Shown in pieces: positions 12,301 to 24,175 of a stretch of DNA of 64,000 nt. This DNA comes from Otatea glauca (taxonomy: Eukaryota; Streptophyta; Magnoliopsida; Poales; Poaceae), in the NCBI GenBank assembly GCA_036346275.1, contig CM070719.1:35679591-35743590 (forward strand), written 5' to 3'. Within the stretch, counting starts at the first letter, position 1. Each line of letters begins with the position of its first letter. A program made the translations under genes and the position numbers. The notes beneath the pieces are model-generated. The model was not told the origin of the DNA and did no database searches. It was given only the letters and a program-made list of their open reading frames with translations.

Positions 12301-13043
12301 TGGGTAAAGTGTACAACCTCTGCAGAGTGTCAAAACTATTCGAATAGCCGTGCTCATGGTATTGAGCATTGCTCGGGGATTACAGTCGAGGGATAGATTT
12401 TCATAAACAAAATATGGGAAGGGTGGCTGTGTGCCAAGTGTTAAAAATGAAATGTTAAGGCTGTGTGCCGAGAATCTTCGAAGAAAAACCATTTGAAGAA
12501 ATTAGTATTACTTATATCTGTTTCAATGCTTTAATCTAATTAAGATATTGGTTTAAAATTGCTGTTTGATGCAAAAGAACCATTTAAGCCAACCCTTTGG
12601 AATAAGTTTTGCATATAGTAATAGCGCTGCATTTTGTGCATTACTTGTTGAGTGCCTTGTGTACTCACCCCACCTTGCTTATCAAACCCAACATCAGTGG
12701 AGGAGTCTACACCAGCATGGGAGGAAGAGTACATCGAGGATGCGAGCAACTAGGGGGCAAGCCCAGTCGGTTGCCTGTGGCAAGATGAAGGCTTCCACGA
12801 CCTTTTATTTATGTTCCGCTGCTATTCCTTTACTTTGAATAATGTAAGCCCTGTGTGGCTGACTTATCCGTAAGGAGACCATAAGGTCGTACAACTCGGT
12901 TTATATACATGTTTGCACTATTTATTCTTATATCTTCGTGAATGTCTGTGATGTGCAACCCTGTATGACTGTGTGTGCTAGCGTGATCCTGGACTGGCAC
13001 AGAATACACAGAGGGTCCGGATTTGCAGAATTGGGTCCCGACA
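9382..13043 (+). repeat. 3' LTR of element A
   Basis: A 3,662-bp LTR followed directly by the target duplication TTGTT. It keeps more CTG and CAG trinucleotides than the 5' LTR (for example CTCTGATACC near 12077 against CTCGATACC in the 5' copy). A conserved block holds two perfect palindromes: CTCTGCAGAG (12318-12327) and CTATTCGAATAG (12336-12347). Confidence 0.95.
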
Positions 13044-13048
13044 TTGTT

Positions 13049-14045
13049 GAAATCTTTTATGGACATAGGGCTGCTAGACATATCCGTGAGAATGTCCAGC
13101 ATAGTGGTTGGTTTCTCCAACAGAGAAGGCAATGGACATGTCCAACTATAGTATGTATTTTAGTGTAGACATGTTCAACCAAGCTTGAGCTAGCCCCCTA
13201 ACTGTCATATTTTCGCATTAAATACACTAGCCGTCTGAAAGGTAGATGGACATATCCAGCCGAAACACTTACCTGTGCATGGATATGTCCAGCCAGTGCT
13301 CTATGAGCAGTTTGGAGTAAATAACGACCAGTTTTGGTTGCTAAGCTATATAAGGATGGATTGTGTTGGCATTTGGCAAACCCTTGACATTCCATTTCAC
13401 TCTCTTGATCTAATGTGAGGTTCTCCTCTCAATTGTGCATGTGTTGCACATTATGAGCAAGGAGAAAGGTCTCTAGTTGCATACGTTGCTTTTAGAGGTA
13501 GATTGAGTATCTACTTGTGCATGTATTGTGCTTGGTGAGGGTCAAGGAAGATGCTTGGCTTGTTACTCTTGGAGTTTGTTGACACCTAGATGGCATGGAG
13601 GCATCTTGGTTCGATAAACTTCTTGAGAAGCTTGTGAGAAGGCCTAGTGTATTTTGAAGGTTAGAGCTCTCCTACTCAGAGGGGGAAATAGCTATCACTA
13701 ATGGATTCGAGGTGTTTGGCTTAATTCGTGGAGCCAATCCAATTCATTTGGGTTTACCTCAATGTGGATTATGGGAAACTGGCAAGTCTCGAACACCACG
13801 GTAAAAAGATCATGTGTCATCTTTTGGTTTGCTTCTTTTTGTTCATTTACATTCCTAAAATTGAATTGCCTACTTGTCACCTTAGGATTGCAAACCTTAA
13901 TTTGGATATAGGTTGTCGGTGCACTTAGTGAGACTAGTTGATTTAGGCCTTAATTGGGCAAAAACATTTTGATTTACACTTCCCCATATAAAATCGGTTT
14001 TGGTCAAAGAGAAATTAAAACCGCATATTCACCCCCTCTAGTTGA
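13049..14045 (+). repeat. Copia (SIRE-like) LTR or leader fragment
   Basis: Continues the target of element A. A TATATAAGG box at about 13348 suggests a promoter. The last part, up to a run reading TTCACCCCCTCTAGTTG at about 14031-14046, has a form common at LTR/leader ends of SIRE-type copia elements. A diverged second copy of roughly 13670-14040 lies at 26519-26895 in the same orientation. Family placement rests on my recognition of the motif, not on a search. No clear 5' boundary was found. Confidence 0.5.
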
Positions 14046-14635
14046 GGAGTTGATAGATAAGTTTGAGGAGCATAATGAGTGTCTTGGGAAGGAGAAGACT
14101 ATGTTTAAGATTTTGATGAAAGATCATATCTCACATCAAAATGCTTATCATGTGCTAAAGGATGATGAGATCCTTCTTCTCAAGAAACTCAGTAAGCCCA
14201 AAGTGGACATAATCATTACATATTATTTATTAGATGATATGCCTGGTATAGTTGTTAAACCTTGCATTGCATCTAAGGTTAGTGTTTCTATCTCGTGTGA
14301 TAACTTGCTAGATATTCCTTATAGCTCATATTTAAACGCTTCTACTTTTTCTATGCTATGTGAGACTAACCTCGTAGAGAAGAACAAAGAGCTCAAAGGC
14401 CAAGTCACTAATTGAGCTATAAACTACAGAAGTGCTACAAAGAGAATACCTCTCTTGATGAGTTCTTGAGCAAACAAAGGAACTTGCTTGACAAGAGATG
14501 GATTGACTTCATTTCTAAGAAGGAGAATAGCAACTCAAGGCACAATGAAAGACACTTGAAAAACATCAAGTGCTTTGGATGCAATGAGAAGGGACACATT
14601 GCCTCCGTGTGTGGCTATCATGGTCAATTTTCGCC
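14046..14635 (+). pseudogene. Copia gag fragment with CCHC zinc knuckle
   Basis: Open stretches at 13954-14415 and 14412-14635 are one coding unit separated by a frameshift near 14412. They contain a charged, coiled-coil-like region (IDKFEEHNECLGKEK), then CETNLVEKNKELKGQ, then the zinc knuckle CFGCNEKGHIASVC. The ELKGQ-type repeat followed by a GHIAxxC knuckle is typical of gag from SIRE-like copia elements (family knowledge). The unit is cut off where CACTA element E begins; no pol follows, so this is a relic. Confidence 0.6.
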
Positions 14636-14916
14636 CAATAGAGATATAGAGCTCAAAACTGACCTAGAAGATCAATTATCTCTATCGGTTCTGAGCGCGA
14701 AATTGATAGAAATTCTTGAATTATCTTTATAGGGTTTAGGTTCCACGCTCAGAATCTATATAGAAGTTCGTATGATCTCTATTGGTTCTGAGCGTGGAAC
14801 CGATAGAGATAATACATGAATCTCTATCGGTTCTATGCTCAGAACCGGTAGAGAAGTTCGTGTGAAATCTATCTTCTCTATCGGTTCTAAGCTCAAAACT
14901 GATAGAAATCACCCTG
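14636..14916. repeat. Left subterminal repeat array of E
   Basis: At least six copies of a motif like CTCTATCGGTTCTGAGC occur in both orientations within 280 bp, for example at 14680, 14787 and 14820. In CACTA elements these are binding sites for the TNPA-type protein (family knowledge). Confidence 0.7.
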
Positions 14917-14929
14917 GGCAGCCTTAATC

Positions 14930-17728
14930 ACATACTTATAGATCAATTTGAAGTTCTGTATACATCTTCTTCCTTCCCTAGCTCCTATAGGCAGGTTATG
15001 GTGGCAAATCCACTCGAATGTAGCTATCATCAGTTTTGTCCTCGTGTGGTTGAAGGAGATATTATTGCTGGAAATGTTCTGAGGTTGAAAATACACTCAT
15101 ATTTCAACCAAACATTTGAAGCACATATCATTATTTACATTGTTTACGTTGAGGCAGTATCTTTATTTACAATACAAACATCTAAAACACATAGCATTAT
15201 TTACATTGACGTAGTCCCTTTATTTACAATACAACCCTTCTTGATGATCTACACACATGTAATTTGTTTCATGTGTGTCGTCGTCACCGCTAAGACATGC
15301 CTCATATGAAAACAGAGGTATTTCATCGAATTGGTTATACTCTATTCTTTATCTACAATATTTTCAACTATAATGATCGCCACTCGCCATGAAGGATGAC
15401 GTGCAACCTCGGATTGGTCGGATCACGCACGTAGAAGACTTGAGTTACTTGCTTCGTACGGGCGAATGGTTCATATTTGTAGGTAGGTCTATTGAGATCC
15501 ACAAGAATAAAACCTCTCTTGTCAACCTTCACTCCATGTGAAAGTCTCACCCACTTACAATAGAACAATGGAACTTGGTATATTCCATAATCGAGCTCCT
15601 ATATTTCTTTGATCATCCCGTAGTAGGAGTTCATTACGGTTGAGGATTCTCTTTTTCAGTAATCATCGGACAAAGTATCTATGCTCACACCACTATTTTG
15701 AACTGTACTCATTGCGTCTTGACTTTCAGTGTAAAAGGTGTAGTCATTAATATTGTATACCTACCATGTCTGTACATTAAATCTTAGTCCGTCAGCCAAC
15801 CATTTGACTTCCTCACTGACGAAGACCTTCACCTTTTCTTTGAACCATGTGAGGAATCACTCTTTGTATTCTCGCATGATGAAAAGCTCATCCATATGTG
15901 GATTCTCTTACCGTAATATCAACTTTTGCTGCTCGATGTATGGATAAACTTCTGTTAGTTTGGACCCAATTGAACTCCCGTAATATTAAACCATGGATTT
16001 GTTAGTTTGGACCCAATGGTTCCTTTGCCACCAAGTTTGCCCTCATGACGAGATACATGAATACTAATTGCTAGTCGTTTACCTAGATAGTCCACACATA
16101 ACTCAATAACCTTTTTAGTTCCACAACCTTCAACAATACTACCCTAAGGCTTCGATTGATTCCTCATGTATGCCTTTAATATACATATGTACCTCTCGAA
16201 CAGATACATGTAACGTAGGGATGCAGGTTCACATATCTTAATCTCTCTAACAAAGTGAACAACAAGGTGGACCATTACGTCGAAAAATGATTGGGAGAAA
16301 TGCATCTAAAGCTGACATAGAGTCTGCACCACCTCACTCTGCAAGTTGTCTAATATATCGGGATCAATAACCTTACAAGAAATCGCATTGAAGAAATAAT
16401 ATAGATTCGTGATTGCCAACCTGACATCCTCTGACAGAATATTTCTGATTACAACAGGGAGCATTTGGATCATCAAGACATGACAATTGTGGGACTTTAT
16501 ACCAAGCAACTTCAAAAAATCCATGGACACAAACTTCTTAATATTTGCGGAGTAGCCCAATGGAATTTTAATACCTTAGAGACACTTACAGATATCTTCT
16601 TTCTCCTTCTTGGACAAGGTGCAGCATGCAGCGGGATGTATGGACCTTTTCCATCTTCCTGTATCACTGCAAGCTTAGGCATGATTTCCATGTATGCCAT
16701 GTCACGACGAGCATTCACACCATCTTTGGTCTTCCTATGTATGTTCAGCAAGATGCCAACCAAATTATTGCAAATATTCTTCTCAACATGTATGACATCA
16801 ATACAATGCCGGATATCCAACTCCTTCCAGTATGGTAAGTCCCAAAATATTGACATCTTCTTCCAAATGGTCTTGGGATGAATAGATTTATTTCTCTTTC
16901 CATACTAAACATCGATATCCTCCACGCGTGAATATACTTACTTTCCACTCATAGGCTGTGGGGCCGAACAAACTTCCCTCTTCCTATCAAATTTGTCATC
17001 TATCTTACAATATCGATGACTTCTAGGTAGAAACCTACGGTGACCCATGTACACAATTTTCTTAGAATTCAGTAGCTACAAGCTCTCAATCTTTGCTTCA
17101 TAAATGGGACACGCTTTTGGCTCCCTTTGTATTGTAGCCTGCCAAATTACCAAGGGCTAGAAAATCATTTGTGGTGCAAAATATTATAGCATATAGGGTG
17201 AAGTTCTCTCTTTTGTATGCATCCCACACAGCAACCCTCTCATTCCACAATTTTATCAAATTGTTAATCACATTTCCCAACTGTTTGGGTCCAAAGATTT
17301 GTAACAACATCATGATATACTTTCGCTTCATGCACAAATAAGGAGGAAGATTGTAGATACACAACAGAACTGGTCAAGTGCTATGACAGCTACTCATATT
17401 ACCAAACGGATTCATTCCATTGGTACTCAATCTAAATCATATGTTCCTCATCTCGGCACCAAACTCCTCATGTTTCCAATCAATGTTTCTCTATTAAGCC
17501 GAATCAGTAGGGTGTCTCAGCATGCCATCTTCCTTTCGAGATTTATAATGTCAATGCAAAAAAAATTCCACTTTGGGATTTGCAAACAACCTCTCCAAAA
17601 GGGAATGATGGGCACATACCACAATAGCTTGGTCACTGCCCCTTTATTTACCTCTTCACCATCGTTAGCTCGGCTCTTATGCTTCTTGCCATTACGCTTC
17701 TCATTTTGTTTGTACCAGGGTACACCAT
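14930..17728 (-). pseudogene. TNP2-type CACTA transposase of E, C-terminal part
   Basis: Read leftward on the minus strand: a Transposase_21-like region with LWYVPIIPFWR and NGMNPFGN (17650-17390) and CIYNLPPYLCMKRKYIM (17360-17310); then WDAYKRENFTLYA; then HVEKNICNNLVGILLN (about 16780) and KLLGIKSHNCHVLMIQMLP leading to FFNAISCKVIDP (16510-16380), a DUF4218-like region; then CKWVRLSHGVKVDKRGF with FYVRDPTNPRLHVIL (15560-15380), a DUF4216-like region. This is the normal order of plant TNP2 transposases, which cut and paste the element. Stops and shifts break every piece. The N-terminus lies beyond solo LTR B, at 22782-23260. Confidence 0.85.
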
Positions 17729-20700
17729 TGTAACATCCTGAAATTTACTCTAATTTAAATTTTGGAGTATTTTTTATTTTTGAGAATTTTTGAGAATTTA
17801 TTAGAATTTAATTGGATTTATTCATTTTGTTGACCTTTCTTGAATTTCATTAAATTCATACAAAGGTTTATGCAAAGTTTTATTGGAAATATTTTATCTG
17901 AGTTCTAAATGTTTCAAAATATTTTCCAAAATTTTTCTAGGTATTTTTGCTATTTATTTTGGCTTTGTTTATTTACCTGAATTATTTTAATTTGAAAATG
18001 TATTAAAAATCGGATGAATAGTGTTTGGGCCAAAACCCTTCGGTCCGGCCCAAATCAGCCCACGCGCCGTCGGCCCACGCAGCCACTTCGTCGAAACCCT
18101 AGTCGTCGCGCAATCGAGCCGTCAGATCGAGATCCAACGGTCAACGTTGCGACGCGTCGCCCGCGAACGTGCGCCATCGGATCGTCGCTGCTTGGACGGC
18201 CGTGATGGAGCCACATCGGTCCGACCGGGCATAATCATCGGAGTTAACGCCGCCGAGCGTTTCCGCTCGTTTCGCCGGTGTTTGCGCGCACATCGAGGCT
18301 CCTTTTAAAGTGTTAGTTGCTGCGCCGTGTAGAGCTCTTCTCGCCATTCCTTTTAGACTCCTTGCATGCACGCCGAGACCTTCTCTAGCGTCCGTGTGAG
18401 CTTGCCGTAGTTGCTTCCTCTCGTCGTCGTCCGAGTCGTTCCGCCGTGCTCCGACCCCGTCCCGAGTTCGCCGAACGAAGCCGCGTCGATTGGATCACTT
18501 CTTCACGCCGGAGGATCACCGTAGCGCCATCGTCTACACCGTCTTCCTCAGCTCCGACAGCCCCTCCTTCTTCGCCACCATCAACCTTGTCGAAGCTCGC
18601 CGATCGTTCGATCCTCATCGCACCGCGTAGGTGAGTGCACGTAGCCCTTCTCTGTTTTACGTTTGGATTAGATCGTAGCCGTTAAATCTGTGATGTGCGG
18701 CGTAGATTAGAACTGGATATTAGGTCTTTTAGTAGATCTTAGCCGTTAGATCTGCGGTGGATGCTTGAGATTGTGCCACGTTTCCTTGTGCACAGTGAAC
18801 CGCTCCGATAACCTGCGCCGTCGGATTAGATCTAAACGGTAGAATTTAGATCCGGGTTGCCCTAAGGATCTGCGCTGTTGAGATTTGAACGTGCGGCGGT
18901 GATGGCGCCGTAACCTCGCCGAATCGCGCGCAAACACGTGTGCGCTTTGACCGGGGTGTAGACCAGATCTGACCGTTGCTTTCAGGCGCACCGCTGCGAT
19001 CTTGCCGCGTGGCCGCGCGTGAACCGAGTCGCCGCCGAACGTGCGCGAGATCCAGCCGTCGTATCAGGGAGTCCTGCTGGATGCGCAACGCGTGGTGGCG
19101 CAGAACACGATGCGTCGCCGAGTCGGTGCATGAGATCCAGCCGTTGGATCCGAGCGACCGTCGGATGTGCGACGCATGTCACGTGGATTCGAGGTAGTGC
19201 GGTGTGACGCATGAGATCTAACCGTTGATTCAATGAATGGCTCGGATCTTGCCGCGTGGAAGCACTGTGCAGGTGGACCGAGTCCACGGTGGAACCGATC
19301 CGAACCGTGGACCGAGCCCATAGACCGAGGCGACGTGGCGGTACCAGAAGGCTGCCATGTGTCATGCTTGAGGAGGAACGCGGTATGCTACGCTAGCACA
19401 AAAAAAATCTACTGCGAAACCAGAAAGCTACTCGCAAGAAGGGGATCATAGATAAGATTACCACTAGACGCGCAGTTGCAGAATCCTTCGCGCGTCGATG
19501 TAGTGGATCGTCCTCGCCGCAGTCGTTGCGTCGATGTAGTGGATCGTCCTCGCCTTGCCGTGGATCATCCTCCCACGCCGCAGTCGCAGCAGCGTCACCG
19601 CAGTAGTCCACACGTCTAGAGATGGAACGCCGTGCGTCGGTGTGCAAGCACCTGGTCGCTCGGCAGGGGCAGCGAGAGGAGTAGGCTAGGGTTTCGAGTG
19701 AATCACTCCTAAACCGTGGGAAAGCACACCTGCGCCCTCCTCCTCCCTCCTTATATAGCCACAAGATGAAACCTAAACTAGGGCCCATCGCGTGCTAAGC
19801 CCACAAGGTTCATTAATTACGGATCCAATCCAAATTAATGCGTCCCAGCCCATTAAGTGTGTGACCCTGCAGGTTCACGTACGTTTGGACATGGATTCGG
19901 AAAACTCCTTTTCAATCCAATAGTTGGTAGCGGCTTCTTGCAAAGTATGCCAACTCCCAAACATAATATGATCAAATCGGACAGAACCTATCAAAAGTAC
20001 TCATGCAAAAATCCCTTTGCCAAGTATATGAAGATTGATCTCAAGGCGAGAAGTATGTCATCCTTTGATGATTCAATCCATCTCTCGTATCCGTGATATA
20101 TTAATAAGTTGTGATTGACTCCTCAATCACGGCATGACCATGCACTTCCTTAATCATATTACACGAGTGGCCTTGTCATATATCTCCGTTTCATTGGAGT
20201 GGCAAATTCCATCTTGACTGCTCACTTCCCTCTGCAAGTTTCATAGTAAACATGAAAGCTACCTTTATAACTATCCGGTTAGGAAGTAGTGTTTGATAGC
20301 CCCAAAGAAAACTATTACACATGTAGGGAATATGACAATCTTAAGTCTAAGGATCATACATCTACTAGGTATGAGATACACTGATGACACATAAGAATGA
20401 AACATTCTCGCAGTGTCCCATTGCGGGTCTATCTAACCCATGTTCTTCAACATGCGTCCACAATGTATAGATGATATCTCCATATCCCATGATCTATGAA
20501 GCATGATCATCGATCACTACATGTGCTGATCTATTCATCGTTGTCCTATACGATGAAATCCGATCAGAGATATTTATCGAATTACATCATTAAGTAAAGA
20601 GCTTCATAAGCAAGTCACATACTTGTTGATCAATACAATGATATACATTCATTGGACCAATAATCATAATATTATTCATAAACATAGTCATGTTACAATC

Positions 20701-22776
20701 ATCTAAATGATTGCCTCAAGGGCATAACACTAACAATGCTGACGTCATAAATATTTTTATATATAAAAATAATTCGGTCGAATTTCATTTCGGTGCTGAC
20801 GTCATCATTAGGTCATGCTGATGTCATATATCCCAATTTTTTTCCGTATAAAAATAATTAAAACAAATCGGATTTTCTAATTTATATTTTATTTAAAACT
20901 TTAAAAGGCTATAACTTTTGCATTTTAACTCCGATTGAGGTGATTCCAGTCTCTAAATTTTTTTAAAATTGTGCTCTTTTTAATGGTGAATTTTAATTGA
21001 ATTTTTTTATGTTAGATAGTCTACTGTTTTGGTTATTTATTTCATATGTTATTTTTACGCGTAGACGCAAATTTGCTGGAAAGTTTCGAAGAAGAGTTCA
21101 TCGCTCAAGATCAAGCTTCGGATCAAGACCAGCAACTCTTTGAAGGCAAGTGATGCTTTGACCGTTCTGATCCCAGTTTCTTCTAAATGTATTTTGCTTT
21201 GAAATTATGAATGCTAAATTAATTAAAAATGAATTTAAATTAATTTGGGGTATGTAGCTAATCAACCCATATTGTTATCGCCACCTTGGAATTACTATTT
21301 GTATGCCCTTAAATCATTGTCTACCCTGAGGTTATTCGTATTTGTTGGATATTAATATGATGCCAACACGGGAGGCTAGACCGTGATTAGAAGCTTAGCC
21401 TTGCAACGAGTCATGAATGATCTTTCGGAAAATGTATCAATGTTGACTAATGAAATATTGAATTTATTTTGAAATTGGTGTGATGATTCCACATGATGAG
21501 ATTGAGGTACAGAGACCTGTGTGGTTCTGTACCGATGTTGAGTTATTGCTGGCATATGTTGCACAATAATCAACGGGGTGGGAAATAATTTAGACTGAGG
21601 CAAGTGGCAAGAGGCTTTGTGCCAGGTGGGCCTGTGTGGCAATGGGTTGATGAGTGATGTGAGTCTATGTGCCACATTGGGCTATATGCCATTATTGAGT
21701 GATGAAAGTCTTGCCTTGGTCAGCTAAGGACTTCACCTTGCAAGTCTTTGAACTGAGTCACCCGTACAACCACATGTCCGGTATGGGACGGACCTAGTTG
21801 ATTAGGGTTCTGATATCTTTCCTCTGATACCTCAAGGTGATAGTACACGGGGGTGCATCTGTGTGGGGGAGCGTACCTGTGCTACGGCTTGGTGCCCATC
21901 CAACGGTGTTGGCCTGTCCTATACTTCGGCTCTGTGTGAGGGGAGTGATAGTGAAGGCAATATCGAAGAGGTTCATTGGTTAAGGTAGAGGTTCCTGAAA
22001 GGCTTTGTTACGGACAATCACCTGTGTGGTGAGCGGCTGTATCTTGGGGGTAAAGTCTACAACCTCTGCAGAGTGTCAAATCTATTCGAATAGCCGTGCT
22101 CACGGTATTGAGCATTGCTCGGGATTACTGATCAAGGGTAGATCTTCAAAATAAAATATGGAATGGGTGGTGTGTGCGGTGTGAAAATGAATTATTAAGG
22201 CTGGGTGCCGAGAATCTTTGAAGAAAAACTGTTTGAAGAACTTAACATTATATATAACTGTTTCACTGCTTTTAACCTAAACAAGATGCTAGTTTAAAAA
22301 TGTTGTTTGATGCAAATGAACCAAGTAAGCCAATTCCTTGGGATATGCCTTGCATGTAGTAATAGTACCGCATTTTATGCATTACTTGTTGAGTGCCTTG
22401 AGTACTCTCCCCTCCTTGCCAATCAACCCCAACATTAGTGGAGGAGTCTACACCGGCCTGGGAGGAGTTCATTGAAGATCCGGACAATTAGGGGGCAAGC
22501 CCAGTCGGTTGCCCGTGGCAAGATGAAGGCTTCCACAAAGTTTTATTGTTTTCCGCTGTTCCCTTTTACTCTGATAATGTAAGCCCTGCGTGGCTGGTTT
22601 ATGTAAGGAGACCCTAAGGTCGTAGAATTCAGTTTATATAAACGTTTGCACTATTTATTATTATATCGCTGTAATGTCTGCAAAGTGCAACCCTGTAAAG
22701 GCTGTGTGTGCTAGCGTGATCCTGGACTGGCACAGAATACACAGAGGGTTCGGATTCTCAAAATCGGGTCCCGACA
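17729..22776 (+). mobile_element. Solo chromovirus LTR B, split by C1
   Basis: Begins TGTAACATCC, ends CCCGACA, and is flanked by the 5-bp duplication ACCAT (17724-17728 and 22777-22781). There is no internal region, so it is a solo LTR left by LTR-LTR recombination. Without C1 and one copy of its duplication it is about 3.68 kb, like the LTRs of A and D, to which it is related but clearly diverged. It interrupts the transposase of E, whose reading continues on both sides. It keeps CTG where A and D show altered bases, for example GGTTCTGATATC near 21806. The palindromes CTCTGCAGAG (22064-22073) and CTATTCGAATAG (22082-22093) are intact. Confidence 0.92.
19369..20735 (-). mobile_element. Solo copia-type LTR C1
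   Basis: 1,367 bp, flanked by ATGCT (19364-19368 and 20736-20740). On the plus strand it begins TGAGGAGGAACGCGG and ends ACACTAACA; in its own direction it runs from TGTTAGTGTTATGCCC on the minus strand. It is the same family as C2 (57499-58846, plus strand). The opening resembles LTRs of Angela/Tork-type copia elements of grasses (inference). A TATATAAGG box lies near 19750 on the minus strand. No internal region is present. It splits solo LTR B. Confidence 0.88.
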
Positions 22777-22781
22777 ACCAT

Positions 22782-23260
22782 AAATTGGACAAACGTGTAA
22801 TTCCTTATGTGCATTACAGTACACAATGTAATCATTCGGACATACATTTATCCTTTCTATTTCAATTCCTATGGGACATAGTAGCTTCTTCGCTTCATTA
22901 ATGCTTGTTGGCAGCTCGTTTCCCTCCGAAAGCACATCCAATAGAACTAAAAGTGCATTGAAACTTATATATGTCCAACGGTGTTTTGCCTGTAGTTCGA
23001 ACAATGTAAGGACTGAACCCAACTTGGTGTATTTCGCTTTGCAACCTGAGCAATGGTTTAGCATCATCTTCCATCAAGCTTTTAAAATTTTCAAACACTC
23101 CTTCTATGTAATTTTTCTCCACATCCTGTAACATTTGATCTAAATTATCCTCCTCAAACATATCACGCTGCAAATTGTGATCGGGTTCTAGCATGTCTTC
23201 GTTGCATACCGGACAAGTAATACTTGTCTCCCATGATGAATCTAACATGTGTGATTCCTC
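22782..23260 (-). pseudogene. TNP2-type CACTA transposase of E, N-terminal part
   Basis: Minus-strand stretches include MLEPDHNLQRDMFEEDN, then ENFKSLMEDDAKPL and LQAKHRWTYISFNALLVLLD, then ERINVCPNDYIVYCNAHKEL with HVCPIYGC. The pattern CPNDxxxY followed by CPxxGC is typical of the amino-terminal part of plant TNP2 transposases (family knowledge). The reading resumes at 17728 after solo LTR B. The start codon and first exon cannot be fixed. Confidence 0.8.
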
Positions 23261-23934
23261 ATGAAGTCACGTCAAATCAAGTGGTCTTCAATTTGAGCTG
23301 GGTAGTTAAACCTCTTGAGGTTGATGCAATCAAAGCAAGCACAATATATGAAGTTTACACCTCTCTTCACCATGCTTCTTGGTAATTTTTTTGAACTCCT
23401 CAATACCTCTCTAAAATTTAGCACTCACATGGCTTTTCTGATATATTCATTCTTCATAGTCTATCTGCAATTAAACTGCACACTAAATTAAGAAAAAAAC
23501 TGGAGCTACAGCTAGCTATTTCAAATATTGAGATATTATTTAATTACCTTTGCAAACTAGAGGACGGGTTTCAAGATATATAATTTACTCTTTATACCTT
23601 CTTCTCTAGTTACGAGCTTTCAATTCCCTAGTTAGGAGACATACATTTACAACATTAACAATGATATCGAATTACATAGTGCAAAATTGAGATTTGAAGG
23701 AATTCTCACATTTTGAAGAAAACCACAAATGATGAAAAATTGAGGAGAAATCTCCTCAAGCTAGGGCTTCAACTTTACCCCTTTAACACCCATCCCTGAG
23801 GTTATCATAATTTCTCACCCCAATTATTCCTTCCAACCATAGTGTATGTTGTGTTTTTTGGGATGTCGACGGATTTTTTGACCTCTAGAACAACAACAGA
23901 GGAGGGTTCAGCCTGAAGGTTATAACATACTAGA

Positions 23935-24175
23935 CAAGCACATCACGGTCGGTTCCAAGATCAAAACCGACCATGATATATGTACTATCACGATCGGTTC
24001 TAACGTTAGAAACCGATCATGATGACCATCATCATCACAATCGGTTCTAATGTCAGAACCAATAGTGATGACGATGGTGGTCATCACTATCGATACTGAG
24101 GTCAGACCAATAGTGATATTTTGCACCATATTTCTCACCCACGTCAAATCATCTATCACTATCAGTTTTGTCCTA
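23935..24175. repeat. Right subterminal repeat array of E
   Basis: Short repeats of the form TCACGATCGGTTCTAA and the reverse (AGAACCGATCATGA, AGAACCAATAGTGAT) lie head to head across about 240 bp. Together with the left array they bracket the transposase. An ORF at 23920-24159 on the minus strand comes from the repeats and is not a gene. Confidence 0.65.

Larger units (their letters stand above)
164..13043 (+). mobile_element. Complete Ty3-type chromovirus A (Tekay/Del-like)
   Basis: A full LTR retrotransposon of 12,880 bp. The two LTRs (164-3776 and 9382-13043) both begin TGTAACACC and end CCCGACA. The 5-bp target duplication TTGTT is at 159-163 and 13044-13048. Between the LTRs lie a primer-binding site, a pre-gag ORF, gag, pol in the order protease, reverse transcriptase, RNase H, integrase (Ty3 order), a chromodomain-like C-terminus, and a polypurine tract. 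Very long LTRs, a tRNA-Met primer and a chromodomain fit the Tekay/Del branch of plant chromoviruses (family knowledge; no database was searched). The LTRs are very similar, so the insertion is probably recent. Its reading frames are broken in many places, but many breaks coincide with CAG/CTG sites and may be consensus errors. Confidence 0.95.
14630..24175 (-). mobile_element. CACTA (En/Spm) element E, interrupted
   Basis: Minus-strand TNP2-type transposase sequence is flanked by arrays of short subterminal repeats. The left array (about 14636-14916) is built on CTCTATCGGTTCTGAGC and its inversions. The right array (about 23940-24175) is built on TCACGATCGGTTCTAA-like units. Such flanking arrays mark CACTA ends. 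I could not see matching CACTA terminal repeats or a 3-bp duplication, so the boundaries are approximate. The element sits in a copia fragment and is split by solo LTR B. Confidence 0.75.
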
